From Azoarcus sp. L1K30 (GTDB taxonomy: Bacteria; Pseudomonadota; Gammaproteobacteria; Burkholderiales; Rhodocyclaceae), in NCBI RefSeq assembly GCF_018122735.1, contig NZ_JAGRRD010000001.1:2479551-2543550 (forward strand): a DNA stretch of 64,000 nucleotides, read 5' to 3'. The position numbers and the translations under genes were made by a program. Shown here piece by piece: positions 9,263-18,010 of this stretch (its first letter is position 1; each line of letters begins with the position of its first letter). The notes below the pieces were generated by a model. That model was not told the origin of the DNA and searched no databases. It was given only the letters and a program-made list of their open reading frames with translations.

Positions 9263-10378
9263 ATGAACGGACAATCGCCCTCCCCCCGAACGCCCGACCG
9301 CATCCCGGCCGAAATTCTCTGCGCGCAAGACTATGAACGCCTCGCACATCGCTTCATCGATGCCCCCGCGCATGCCTACATAGAAGGCGGCAGTGGCACG
9401 GAAGCCACGCTGCGAGCCAATCTCGCCGCGTTTACGCGGCACTGCATCCGTCCGCGCCTGCTCCGCGATCTGAGCAGCGGGCACACGCGGCTGACCATGC
9501 TTGGCCGCGAGCATCCGCACCCGATCATGCTGGCCCCGGTAGCATTCCAGACGCTCGTCCATCCTCAAGGCGAACTTGCCAGCGCAAGCGCTGCGGCGGC
9601 CATGGACGCCTGCATGGTCTGCAGCACCTTGTCGGCCTATTCCCTGGAAGAGGTCGCAGAGCAGGCCGGCAGCGAAAAATGGTTTCAGCTCTATTTCCAG
9701 CCCTTCAGAAGCAGCACGCTGGATCTCGTTCGACGCGCCGAAGCGACGGGCTACACCGCGCTCGTGGTGACACTGGACACCTCGATCCAGAGTCCGAGCC
9801 TGCGCGCCCGCCGCGCCGGCTTCGCCATGCCGCCCGACATCGTCCCGGTCAACCTGAACGCCTACCCCAAACCCGGCCAGGTGCGCCTGGCGCGCGGACA
9901 CAGCGTGATCTTCCAGGGCATGATGAGCGAAGCCCCGACCTGGGACGACCTTGCCTGGCTGATGGCTCACACGACGCTGCCAGTCGTCATCAAAGGTGTG
10001 CTTCGCACTGACGACGCGCTCGAACTCCGCCGCGCCGGCGCAGCCGCGATCATCGTCTCCAATCATGGCGGACGCAGTCTGGACGGCGCCCCCGCCAGCC
10101 TCGCGGCACTGCCCTCGATTCGCGACGCCGTCGGCGACAGCTATCCGCTGCTGCTCGACGGCGGCATTCGCAGCGGTACCGACATCTTCAAGGCCCTCGC
10201 GCTTGGCGCCGATGCGGTCCTCGTCGGCCGCCTGCAGATGCACGCCCTGGCCGTCGCCGGCGCACTCGGCGTGGCACATCTGATCCGGACGCTGCGTGAG
10301 GAGCTCGAGATCTGCATGGCCCTGTCCGGCTGTGCCACCCTCGCCGCTATCGGCCCGGACATGCTTCAACCCGCGTAA
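9263..10378 (+). CDS. FMN-dependent 2-hydroxy-acid oxidase/dehydrogenase
   Basis: A 371-residue TIM-barrel flavoprotein of the lactate dehydrogenase/glycolate oxidase family. The active-site motif SNHGGRSLD (266-274) holds the catalytic His268 and the substrate-binding Arg271. Lys244 in VVIKGV and the C-terminal [18 protein letters not shown] phosphate-binding stretch are present. The family oxidises L-2-hydroxy acids to 2-oxo acids, reducing FMN. It sits 61 bases after the siderophore receptor and 14 bases before the PiuC-like hydroxylase, so a role with an alpha-hydroxy-carboxylate from a siderophore is possible; ordinary lactate oxidation is the alternative. Confidence 0.88.
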   Translation: MNGQSPSPRTPDRIPAEILCAQDYERLAHRFIDAPAHAYIEGGSGTEATLRANLAAFTRHCIRPRLLRDLSSGHTRLTMLGREHPHPIMLAPVAFQTLVHPQGELASASAAAAMDACMVCSTLSAYSLEEVAEQAGSEKWFQLYFQPFRSSTLDLVRRAEATGYTALVVTLDTSIQSPSLRARRAGFAMPPDIVPVNLNAYPKPGQVRLARGHSVIFQGMMSEAPTWDDLAWLMAHTTLPVVIKGVLRTDDALELRRAGAAAIIVSNHGGRSLDGAPASLAALPSIRDAVGDSYPLLLDGGIRSGTDIFKALALGADAVLVGRLQMHALAVAGALGVAHLIRTLREELEICMALSGCATLAAIGPDMLQPA

Positions 10379-10392
10379 AGGACATTCCGCCC

Positions 10393-11073
10393 ATGCTGAT
10401 ACCCATCGAAAACGTCCTCGGCAAGGACGAAGTCGCGCACTTCAGGCAACGGCTCGACGGCGCCGACTGGCAAGACGGCCTCAACACGGCCGGCACGCTC
10501 GCACGGGCGGCCAAACGCAATCTCCAGCTGGAAGACGGCTCGCCGCTCGCAGTCGCCCTGGGCAATCACATCCTGCGCCGCCTGGGCAGCCACCCGGCAT
10601 TCATCTCCGCAGCATTGCCGCATCGAATCTATCCGCCGAAATTCAACTGCTACCGCAACGGCGGCACGTATGGACTACATGTGGATAGCGCGCTGATGGC
10701 CGTTGGCGGCACCGACATCACCATCCGCTCCGACCTGTCGGCCACGCTGTTTCTGTCCGAGCCCGACGAATACGAGGGTGGCGAGTTGCAGATAGAGGGA
10801 CCGTTCGGCATCCAGTCCGTCAAGCTCGCCGCGGGCGACATGGTGCTATACCCGTCGAGCAGCCTGCATCAGGTCACCCCGGTGACCCGCGGCGAACGGC
10901 TCGCCTCCTTCTTCTGGATACAGAGCATGGTCCAGGGCGAGGAGGACCGCACGCTACTGTATGACCTCGACCAGGCTATTCAGGCACTCACACGATCATG
11001 CGCAGACGACCCTGAACTCGTCAGGCTGACGCGGGTCTATCACAACCTGCTTCGACGTTGGGCAGTGACTTGA
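10393..11073 (+). CDS. piuC: PKHD-type Fe(II)/2-oxoglutarate hydroxylase, PiuC-like
   Basis: A 226-residue prolyl-4-hydroxylase-fold dioxygenase. The metal triad is His96 and Asp98 (LHVDS) with His159 ([10 protein letters not shown]), and Arg169 (RGER) should bind 2-oxoglutarate. Length and motifs fit the PiuC/YbiX family, which is commonly found beside catecholate siderophore receptors and controlled by Fur. An AAAGGAC ribosome site precedes the ATG. The true substrate of this family is not established. Location supports membership of the iron-starvation transcription unit started at 6490. Confidence 0.9.
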   Translation: MLIPIENVLGKDEVAHFRQRLDGADWQDGLNTAGTLARAAKRNLQLEDGSPLAVALGNHILRRLGSHPAFISAALPHRIYPPKFNCYRNGGTYGLHVDSALMAVGGTDITIRSDLSATLFLSEPDEYEGGELQIEGPFGIQSVKLAAGDMVLYPSSSLHQVTPVTRGERLASFFWIQSMVQGEEDRTLLYDLDQAIQALTRSCADDPELVRLTRVYHNLLRRWAVT

Positions 11074-11159
11074 GCCACCCGGGTGCGGTACCTGCCCCGC
11101 ACCCTCATGCGGTCGGGACCGAATCCCGGCGCAGCGGACGAACGCAAATAAAGAACGCG

Positions 11160-11187
11160 TTGAGCCAGATCAAACGCCCATTAATGC
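11160..11187 (+). promoter_or_regulatory. Possible feoB promoter
   Basis: TTGAGC (11160-11165) is followed after 16 bp by TAATGC (11182-11187). The -10 is weak, but it overlaps the Fur-like site at 11183. It is the best candidate in the 156-base gap before feoB. Confidence 0.3.
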
Positions 11188-11201
11188 GATGCATTATCAT
11201 T
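11183..11201 (+). promoter_or_regulatory. Fur-box-like operator before feoB
   Basis: The 19-bp site AATGCGATGCATTATCATT matches the Fur inverted repeat well (left arm AATGCGAT, right arm ATTATCATT). It lies 28 bases before the feoB start, where Fur would block transcription. It strongly resembles operator 1 at 6467. Confidence 0.65.
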
Positions 11202-11229
11202 CCGGCAAAGAACCATCGCAGGGCGACTC

Positions 11230-13203
11230 ATGAACCAGGCCACGCTGACAGAACATACGACACTTGCCGCCGAAGGGCAGACCACCACGCTGGCACTCGT
11301 CGGTCACCCGAACGTCGGCAAATCGGTGCTGTTTCATCGCCTCACGGGCACCTATGTGAACGTGTCCAACTACCCGGGGACCACCGTCGAAGTCGCTCGC
11401 GCCGCAGCCCGCTTCAATCGCGGCCAGTCTCTGCTCGACACACCCGGCGTACTCGCACTGCCCTCGCGCAGTGATGATGAACGCGCAACCGTGCGTGCCC
11501 TGCTGCATGAAGACCTGCGCCTGATCATCCAGGTTGGCGATGCCAAGAACCTGCGCCGCACGCTGAACCTGACCGCCCTGCTCGCCGAACTCGGCGTGCC
11601 AATGGCCATGGCGCTGAACATGACCGACGAGGCCAGCGCACGCGGGGTCAGCGTGGATGCCCCCGCCCTGGCCGAGGCGCTGGGCGTGCCGGTGATTGCC
11701 ACCGTGGCCACGGGCGGTGAAGGCATCGCGCCGCTCACGGATGCCCTGGCGCATGCCCGCCTGCCCGCGCCACTGCTGCGCTACGACCCGGAGATCGAAT
11801 CCGTCATCGGGCGGGTGAGCGACATCATCTCGACACGTGCGCCTCACCCCCGACTGGCTGCCCGCGGTCTGGCCATCCTGCTGCTGGGACGCGATGCCGA
11901 AGTCGAGGCCTGGCTGGCCGGCCATCCCGAAGGCAGCGCCCTGCTGGCCGAGATCGCCTCACTCGCACCCGCCGTCGGCCGCGATTCGCTGCCCGCCCGG
12001 CTGGCACGCGAGCGCGGGCGCGCGGCCGAGGCGCTGGCCAGAACCGTATCGCAACAGGCCGCCGGCAAGGATCGCACCCTGTCCCTGCTGGTCGGACAAC
12101 TCGCGGTGCATCGCCTGTGGGGCTGGCCGATGCTGCTGAGCGTGCTTTACGCGGTCTATCTGTTTGTCGGTGTCTTTGGCGCCAGCACCCTGGTTGGCCT
12201 GCTTGAAGAGGACTTCTTCGGCGGCATCCTGAACCCGGCCGTCAGCGCGCTGGTGCGGTCCCATGTCGGCATTGGGTGGCTCGCCGACCTGCTGGTGGGC
12301 GAGTATGGCTTGTGGACGATGGGCATGACCTATGCCCTGGCGCTGATCCTTCCCATCGTCACGACCTTCTTCATCGCCTTCGGCCTGCTCGAGGACTCCG
12401 GCTATTTCACCCGTCTGTCGGTGATCGCCAACCGCATGTTTGCGGCCATCGGCCTCAATGGACGGGCCGTGCTGCCGATGGTGCTGGGCCTGGGCTGCGT
12501 CACCATGGCGACGCTGACCACGCGCATTCTGCACACCCCGCGCGAACGCCTGATCACCATCTTCCTGATGGCCCTGGCGATTCCGTGCTCGGCCCAGCTC
12601 GGCGTGGTCCTCGGTCTGCTGAGCGGGATCTCCTTCGGCGCCACCCTGATCTGGGCCGGCGCCATGGTGCTGGTGCTGCTCGCTGCCGGCTGGCTGGCTG
12701 GCAGACTGGTCAAGGGCCGGCGCGTGCCGCTCGTCACCGAGCTGCCCCCGATGCGCATGCCGGTGCTGGGCAATGTGTTGAAGAAGACCGGCGGACGACT
12801 CAAGTGGTACCTGATCGAAGTCATCCCGCTTTTTCTGCTCGGCACCCTGATCATGTTCGTGCTCGATCGCACCGGCGCCCTGCCGTGGATCATCGAGGCC
12901 GGCAAACCCTTGGTCACCGGCTGGCTGGGTCTGCCGCCGGAAGCCAGCGCGGCGTTCGTCATGGGCTTCCTGCGCCGCGACTTCGGCGCCACCGGGCTTT
13001 TCGCGCTCAGTCATCAGTTGAGCATGGTGCAGGCGGTGGTCGGCATGGTGACCATCACGCTGTTCGTGCCCTGCATCGCCAGCGTGATGATGATCGTCAA
13101 GGAGCAAGGCGTGCGTACCACCGCCCTGATGCTGGCGCTGATCATGCCCACCGCCTTTTTCGTCGGCGGCGTACTCAACCATGCCCTGCGCCTGTTCTTC
13201 TGA
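11230..13203 (+). CDS. feoB: FeoB ferrous iron transporter
   Basis: A 657-residue inner-membrane Fe(II) importer. The N-terminal G-protein domain has G1 GHPNVGKS (25-32), G3 DTPG (70-73) and G4 NMTD (130-133), followed by a helical region (about 185-280) and a membrane part with two gate/nucleoside-recognition domains. Conserved cysteines sit in LGLGCVTMATLTTR and IPCSAQLG. The protein is shorter than the ~770-residue E. coli form, and GCVTMA replaces the canonical GCNVP motif, so it belongs to a divergent FeoB subgroup. feoA follows 11 bases downstream, the reverse of the usual order. A Fur-like site lies just upstream. Confidence 0.93.
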   Translation: MNQATLTEHTTLAAEGQTTTLALVGHPNVGKSVLFHRLTGTYVNVSNYPGTTVEVARAAARFNRGQSLLDTPGVLALPSRSDDERATVRALLHEDLRLIIQVGDAKNLRRTLNLTALLAELGVPMAMALNMTDEASARGVSVDAPALAEALGVPVIATVATGGEGIAPLTDALAHARLPAPLLRYDPEIESVIGRVSDIISTRAPHPRLAARGLAILLLGRDAEVEAWLAGHPEGSALLAEIASLAPAVGRDSLPARLARERGRAAEALARTVSQQAAGKDRTLSLLVGQLAVHRLWGWPMLLSVLYAVYLFVGVFGASTLVGLLEEDFFGGILNPAVSALVRSHVGIGWLADLLVGEYGLWTMGMTYALALILPIVTTFFIAFGLLEDSGYFTRLSVIANRMFAAIGLNGRAVLPMVLGLGCVTMATLTTRILHTPRERLITIFLMALAIPCSAQLGVVLGLLSGISFGATLIWAGAMVLVLLAAGWLAGRLVKGRRVPLVTELPPMRMPVLGNVLKKTGGRLKWYLIEVIPLFLLGTLIMFVLDRTGALPWIIEAGKPLVTGWLGLPPEASAAFVMGFLRRDFGATGLFALSHQLSMVQAVVGMVTITLFVPCIASVMMIVKEQGVRTTALMLALIMPTAFFVGGVLNHALRLFF

Positions 13204-13214
13204 GTGAGACCGTC

Positions 13215-13460
13215 ATGAGCCCCACGCCATCCGAACGCATCCGCCTCACCGGTACGCCGATTGGCCGCAAGGTCCGCGTCGCCGACTTCGGCAGCGAGAT
13301 CGACCCCCTTCAGGTCGAACAACTGCACGCCTATGGCATGTCGCCACCACACCTCATCCGGGTCACACAGCAACAGCCGATGACCGTCGTATTGTGCGAC
13401 CACATGGAACTGGCGCTCGAACACGAAGTCGCACGCCACGTCTGGGTCGAGGAAGCCTGA
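13215..13460 (+). CDS. feoA: FeoA-like SH3-domain protein
   Basis: An 81-residue protein with the FeoA core: a VRVADFG start, a turn near GMSPPHLIRV and a LALEHEVARHVWV end. FeoA is a small cytosolic protein that supports FeoB-mediated ferrous uptake. It starts 11 bases after the feoB stop and ends 15 bases from the convergent azlD stop. It is too short and Pro-rich at the N-terminus to suggest anything else. Confidence 0.82.
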   Translation: MSPTPSERIRLTGTPIGRKVRVADFGSEIDPLQVEQLHAYGMSPPHLIRVTQQQPMTVVLCDHMELALEHEVARHVWVEEA

Positions 13461-13475
13461 ACCTCCCGGCCTCCG

Positions 13476-13802
13476 CTACCAGCCCAGGCCCTTGCGCAGC
13501 AGGATCAGCACGCCCATGCCGAAAATGAAGGGAAACCATGGTTGGCGCGAGCGCAGGGCAAAGAACAGGACCACCAACGCAGCGGCAAACTTCGGGTTGA
13601 AGGGCTGCAGTGCGCCTTCGTCGAGAAGAATGTCGGGCGCCACCAGCGCCGCCAGAGCTGCCGCCGGCGCGTAGCGCAGCGCGCGGTGCAGTGCCCTGGG
13701 CAGGCGGGCCTTCTCCCCGAGCATGATGAAGCTGCCGCGGGTCAGCACGGTGGTGCTGCCGATGGCGACGAAGGTCAGCCACAACCAGAGGCCTTCGCTC
13801 AT
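13476..13802 (-). CDS. azlD: AzlD-family branched-chain amino acid export subunit
   Basis: A 108-residue membrane protein with about four spans, starting MSEGLWLWLTF and containing LRYAPAAALAAL and PWFPFIFGMGVLILL, typical of AzlD (small subunit of the AzlCD/YgaZH exporter). Its ATG overlaps the azlC stop by a few bases, so translation is coupled. Exported substrates in the family include branched-chain amino acids and their analogues. Confidence 0.87.
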   Translation of the reverse strand: MSEGLWLWLTFVAIGSTTVLTRGSFIMLGEKARLPRALHRALRYAPAAALAALVAPDILLDEGALQPFNPKFAAALVVLFFALRSRQPWFPFIFGMGVLILLRKGLGW

Positions 13803-14503
13803 GTGCCCGCCCTCCGCTGCTGCACGTGTTCGGCGACAAAGCCCGACGCAATACCGATGGCAATGCCGGCAAACAGGCCAAGGCGCAGCGGAAGCCCGCG
13901 CAGCAGCACTGCACCGAGCCCACCTGCGAGCGCCGCCACCAGCATCGGCCGCGAACGGGCCATCGGAATCATCATCAGCATCAGGGCAATGGTGACCATG
14001 AACTCGAGCGACCAGTCGCGCGGAATGATGTCGGCGCCCAGTGCACCCATCAGCACAAAGGTCTGCCACAGGCACCAGGCCCAGGCCGAAGGCGCGATGA
14101 AATACCCCCAGCGCCACTCCGGATCGTCACTGGCAAGCATTTTTTCCGAACCTACGGCAAACACGCCATCGACCAGCAGGTAACTGGCCCGCGCCCGCCG
14201 CGACCAGACGTGACCGTGAAACGCCGGCGCCAGCGCAGCGCTGAAGATCACGAAGCGCAGATTGAGTACCATCGCCGTCAGGAAGATCAGCCACAGTGGC
14301 GCACCGGTTGCGATCAGGGGCAAAGTGCCCAGCTGTGCGGTACCGGCATAAACCAGCAGATTCATGCCCATGGCCTCGACCGGCGACATGCCGATCGAAC
14401 GCATTGCGATTCCGGTGACGACGGCCCACGGCACGAGGCCGAGCGACATCGGCAGGAAATCGCGCCACCCCTCACGGGCGCCGCGGCGAAAAGCGGTGTC
14501 CAT
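13799..14503 (-). CDS. azlC: AzlC-family branched-chain amino acid exporter, large subunit
   Basis: A 234-residue integral membrane protein with about six to seven spans. Family hallmarks include SLGLVPWAVVTGIAM near the N-terminus, the MNLLVYAGTAQLGTLPL region and LNLRFVIFSAALAP. It pairs with AzlD, encoded immediately downstream with an overlap, to export branched-chain amino acids. No adjacent Lrp-type regulator is present, which is often seen beside azlCD. Confidence 0.9.
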   Translation of the reverse strand: MDTAFRRGAREGWRDFLPMSLGLVPWAVVTGIAMRSIGMSPVEAMGMNLLVYAGTAQLGTLPLIATGAPLWLIFLTAMVLNLRFVIFSAALAPAFHGHVWSRRARASYLLVDGVFAVGSEKMLASDDPEWRWGYFIAPSAWAWCLWQTFVLMGALGADIIPRDWSLEFMVTIALMLMMIPMARSRPMLVAALAGGLGAVLLRGLPLRLGLFAGIAIGIASGFVAEHVQQRRAGT

Positions 14504-14701
14504 ATCGATACCCGGAAAAAACGGCCCAGCATATCAGCAGCACACCGCGCCACCATAGACGCTTGCATGCAATTCGACCGTCACACCTTGGCGCGGTGGC
14601 GGCGTCCCATCGCCACCATGACGCGCACATGGGTCACACCCGGCTTTATCGCGCTGCACTTTGCTGGCATCATCAATTCCATCCTACCCGATGCGTGCCC
14701 C

Positions 14702-15103
14702 ATGCCTGGTCCCAGCCTGCCGCCGTCCGAATCCACCCGCGTCGACAAGTGGCTGTGGGCGGCCCGCTTCTTCAAGCACCGAAGCGCAGCCACCGACGCG
14801 GTCGACGGCGGCAGGGTGAAACTGAACGGCGCATCGGTGAAACCGGCGCGCGCAGTCAAGGTCGGCGACCGGATCGACATTACCCTGGCGGACTCGACCA
14901 TCACGGTCGTGGTCACCGCCATTGCCGAAAGGCGCGGCTCGGCCGAGATTGCCCGCCAGCTCTATACTGAGACCGACGAGAGCATCGAACGCCGGGCCTC
15001 GGCGCGCGCGACGCGCGCCCTCTCGGCTACCCCGGGCACGGGCCTGCATGGGCGTCCGACCAAGCGTGATCGCCGCCAGATCGAGCGCCTGCAACGCGGT
15101 TAG
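14702..15103 (+). CDS. hslR: Hsp15-like S4-domain RNA-binding protein
   Basis: A 133-residue protein with an N-terminal S4 RNA-binding domain (RVDKWLWAARFFKHRSAA through VNVGDRI-like VKVGDRIDI) and a basic C-terminal tail (TKRDRRQIERLQRG). Length and layout match HslR/Hsp15, which binds free 50S subunits carrying nascent chains and helps recycle stalled ribosomes. The ATG at 14702 starts just before the S4 domain; upstream in-frame sequence opposes azlC and lacks protein character. No clear heat-shock promoter was found. Confidence 0.87.
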   Translation: MPGPSLPPSESTRVDKWLWAARFFKHRSAATDAVDGGRVKLNGASVKPARAVKVGDRIDITLADSTITVVVTAIAERRGSAEIARQLYTETDESIERRASARATRALSATPGTGLHGRPTKRDRRQIERLQRG

Positions 15104-15141
15104 GGATCGCGCCGCATACCGTTCGCGAGGAGAATACCTGC

Positions 15142-17055
15142 ATGAGAACGCGTCCGCATGCGACCACCTTGCACCCAACTGGCCCGTTCGGTCTGGCACG
15201 CCTGCGCTCGCATCTGGTCACGCTCTGCGTCATCGTGCTAGTCGCCTATGCACAATGGCTGGCGCTCGATCAATATCGGGCCACCGAACGCGAGCGGGCC
15301 GCGCTCGCGTTCGCCCGGATCGTCGATCAGGCCACCGTGTCGCTGACGCAGCAGACATCGCTCTACCAGAACGCCCTGATCGGGCTGCGCGCCCACTACC
15401 TGGGCAGCGACACGGTCAGCACAGCCGAGTTCGCGCGCTATGCGCGGGCGCTCGATATCGAGCAGACGGTACCGGGGCTGCGCGCGTTCGCCTTCAACCG
15501 CGAGATTCGGGATGGCGAGCGCGAGGCCTACACCAGATGGATACGCAGGAACCTCGCCGACTACGATCCGGCCTACGCGGGATTCGAGATCTACCCCGAC
15601 GAATCCGGCCACGACCACCATGTGGTGGAGGCGATCTTTCCTCCGCTCGGCAATCAGCGTTCGCTGGGCTTCGACCTGATGAGCAGCGCCGTACGCCGCC
15701 AGGCAATCGAGCGTGCGCGCAGCCACGGCTTCGCCGCCACCCAACCGATCCGCTTGCAGCAGGCGCCCAACACCCTCGCCGTTCTCATCCTAGCGCCGGT
15801 GACGACACCGGGCTGGAACGCGACCCTTTCGGCCGACAATACCGTCGCCGCGTCATTCCTGGTGCAGGACTTCGTGTCGACCGCCATCGCACCGACGCTG
15901 CGCAAGCGCTTTTTCCTCAAGATCGTCGATCTCGGGCCGGATGACGCGCACGAAGGAGACCCGGTCGTACTGTTCGAGGATGAGGGCTCGAATGCCATCG
16001 AGCTGGAGCAGTTGCGCCAAGATACCCTGCACCGTGTTCACCTCTTCGGCGGTCGGCGCTGGGACATACGTTTTACCGCGCGCGAAGCGGATCGCGAACT
16101 GGTGCCCTTGCCCGCAATCCTTACCCTCATGGCCGCCATTACGCTAATCGCCGCCACCGCCACCCACCTTGCCCAACAACGCATGCGTCGCAACGCACGC
16201 AATCAGGCACTGGTTTCGCAGACCTCCGATTGCGTGCTCGAAATCGACTCTACCGGGATCGTGACCCGTGCGGACGCCTCTGCATTGCGCATCACCGGCC
16301 TTTCGCCGGCACGGTGGGCCGGTCAGCCGCTGTGGCAGCCGATGTGGGAAACCGACGCAGGCATGGTTGAAGGCGAATTTCGCGCGCTGATTGCGGAAGG
16401 TCTGCCACGCGTGCTGACCTGCCAGGTCGTCAGTGAAGACTCGACACCGCGCTGGATCGAGATTCGCCTCGGAAACCACCTGAAAAGACGCGCCATTCGC
16501 GCAGTCCTGGCACAGATCTCGGACATTGGGCAGCGCAAGGAGGCGGAGGCCGAGATTGCCCGCCTGGCGTTCTTCGACCCCCTCACCGAATTGCCCAACC
16601 GGCGCCTGCTGGAGCAAAGAGCCGAGCTCACCTTCAGCAACGCAAAGCGCCAGCGCGGGCGTGCCGCCGTGCTCGTCATCGACCTGGACGGATTCAAGCA
16701 GATCAACGACAACGCCGGGCATGCCACCGGTGACGCCGTGCTGGCCAAAGTGGCTTCAAGGCTGCAGTTTGCGCTGCGCGACAGTGACACGGTTGCCCGC
16801 CTGGGCGGTGACGAATTCGTCATCCTGCTCGGCCAACCGGCCAACGAAGTCGACGTCCGCGCTGCAGCAAGCCGTTTGAGTCGCGACCTCGCCCTGCCAC
16901 TCAACGTAGAGGGACGCAACTGGTTCGTGACCGCCAGCATCGGCATGGCGATGTACCCGGACCATGGCACGAACTTCGCCGAATTGCTCAGCAAGGCCGA
17001 CGCGGCGATGTACCGCGCCAAGCGCAGCGGCAGCGGCCTGAGTTCGATGGCCTGA
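15142..17055 (+). CDS. Membrane diguanylate cyclase: CHASE-PAS-GGDEF
   Basis: A 637-residue inner-membrane sensor. A membrane segment (about 20-37) is followed by a periplasmic CHASE domain (about 65-260, including GLRAFAFNREIRDGER), a second span (about 320-345), a PAS domain and a GGDEF domain whose active motif GGDEF starts at residue 555. The conserved active site indicates c-di-GMP synthesis; no EAL domain is present. An AGGAG ribosome site sits just before the ATG. The ligand of the CHASE domain is unknown. The gene stands alone between hslR and a convergent transporter gene. Confidence 0.92.
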   Translation: MRTRPHATTLHPTGPFGLARLRSHLVTLCVIVLVAYAQWLALDQYRATERERAALAFARIVDQATVSLTQQTSLYQNALIGLRAHYLGSDTVSTAEFARYARALDIEQTVPGLRAFAFNREIRDGEREAYTRWIRRNLADYDPAYAGFEIYPDESGHDHHVVEAIFPPLGNQRSLGFDLMSSAVRRQAIERARSHGFAATQPIRLQQAPNTLAVLILAPVTTPGWNATLSADNTVAASFLVQDFVSTAIAPTLRKRFFLKIVDLGPDDAHEGDPVVLFEDEGSNAIELEQLRQDTLHRVHLFGGRRWDIRFTAREADRELVPLPAILTLMAAITLIAATATHLAQQRMRRNARNQALVSQTSDCVLEIDSTGIVTRADASALRITGLSPARWAGQPLWQPMWETDAGMVEGEFRALIAEGLPRVLTCQVVSEDSTPRWIEIRLGNHLKRRAIRAVLAQISDIGQRKEAEAEIARLAFFDPLTELPNRRLLEQRAELTFSNAKRQRGRAAVLVIDLDGFKQINDNAGHATGDAVLAKVASRLQFALRDSDTVARLGGDEFVILLGQPANEVDVRAAASRLSRDLALPLNVEGRNWFVTASIGMAMYPDHGTNFAELLSKADAAMYRAKRSGSGLSSMA

Positions 17056-17073
17056 CACTGCCCCCGGGCATGT

Positions 17074-17949
17074 TCAGCCGAGTGCGATCACGAGCGCCAA
17101 AGGCAGGAAGAAGACCGCGAAGAGATTGCCGAGCAGGACGATTGACGCCACCTTTTCCGGCTCCTGGTGATAACGCTCGGCAAAGATGTAGTTGAGCACG
17201 GCCGGCGGCAGTGCGCCAAACACGAGCAGCAATGCCTGCTCGCGCGGCGGCAGATCCACCAGCAGCATCACACCCCATGCCAATGCCATACCAATGAGCG
17301 GGCGCGTGACCGCGCCGAAGACCCCGAGGCCGATCGAGGTGATCCTGGAGTCGGTGAGCCGCACGCCAAGCGCAAACAGCATCAACGGAATCGAGATATC
17401 GCCGAGCATCTTGATCGCCACCATCAGCGGCGGCCACACGCTCAATCCAGTGATCGCCACCAGCAGTCCGGCCATGGTCGCAAGGACGGACGGAACCCGC
17501 CAGACCGTCGCCACCCGGATGTGGTGATCGAGCAGCCAGGCACCGAAAGAGAAGTGTAGAAGGTTCGACACCATGAACATCACCACGGCCGGCGCCAGCG
17601 CCTCGTCGCCAAAAGCAAGCACGGCCAGCGGAAGCCCGAGGTTGCCGCAGTTGTTGAACATCTGCGGTGGCACGAAGGTCTTGGGGTCGATCCCTGCTGC
17701 CCGCGCGATCATCCACCCCAGCGCACCCGAGCCGAGCACGATCACCAGCGTCGCGCCCAGTAGCGGCAGATACTCGGTGAGATGAAACTCCTTGTTGGCC
17801 AGCGCGCCGAAAACCAGCGCCGGCACGAACACGTCCATGTTGAGCTTGTTGGCGTGCGACAGGTCGGGTTTCACCTTGCGCCCGACGAAATAGCCCAGCG
17901 CCGTGATCGCGAACAGGGGAAACAGGATGGAGACGATCCGTATCAACAC
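17074..17949 (-). CDS. AEC-family transporter
   Basis: A 291-residue membrane protein with about ten spans, of the auxin efflux carrier family. Seen features are FPLFAITALGYFVGRK at the start, a central NNCGNLGLPLAVLAFG motif and a PPAVLNYIFAERY motif near the C-terminus. Substrates in bacteria are usually organic acids such as malate or malonate, or are unknown. The GTG at 17949 is chosen because an AAGGG sequence lies a few bases upstream and the first span starts right after; a longer form from 17994 is possible. Confidence 0.85.
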   Translation of the reverse strand: MLIRIVSILFPLFAITALGYFVGRKVKPDLSHANKLNMDVFVPALVFGALANKEFHLTEYLPLLGATLVIVLGSGALGWMIARAAGIDPKTFVPPQMFNNCGNLGLPLAVLAFGDEALAPAVVMFMVSNLLHFSFGAWLLDHHIRVATVWRVPSVLATMAGLLVAITGLSVWPPLMVAIKMLGDISIPLMLFALGVRLTDSRITSIGLGVFGAVTRPLIGMALAWGVMLLVDLPPREQALLLVFGALPPAVLNYIFAERYHQEPEKVASIVLLGNLFAVFFLPLALVIALG

Positions 17950-18010
17950 GCGACGCACCCTTCTGGGGAGTGCACGGGCACCGCCGGGTGCCAACCGCTA
18001 AGCAGGGCCG

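Noticed and set aside
12276-13460. Long plus frame overlapping feoB and containing FeoA
   Set aside because: Only its last 81 codons (from 13215) resemble a protein; the upstream part is a shifted reading of feoB.
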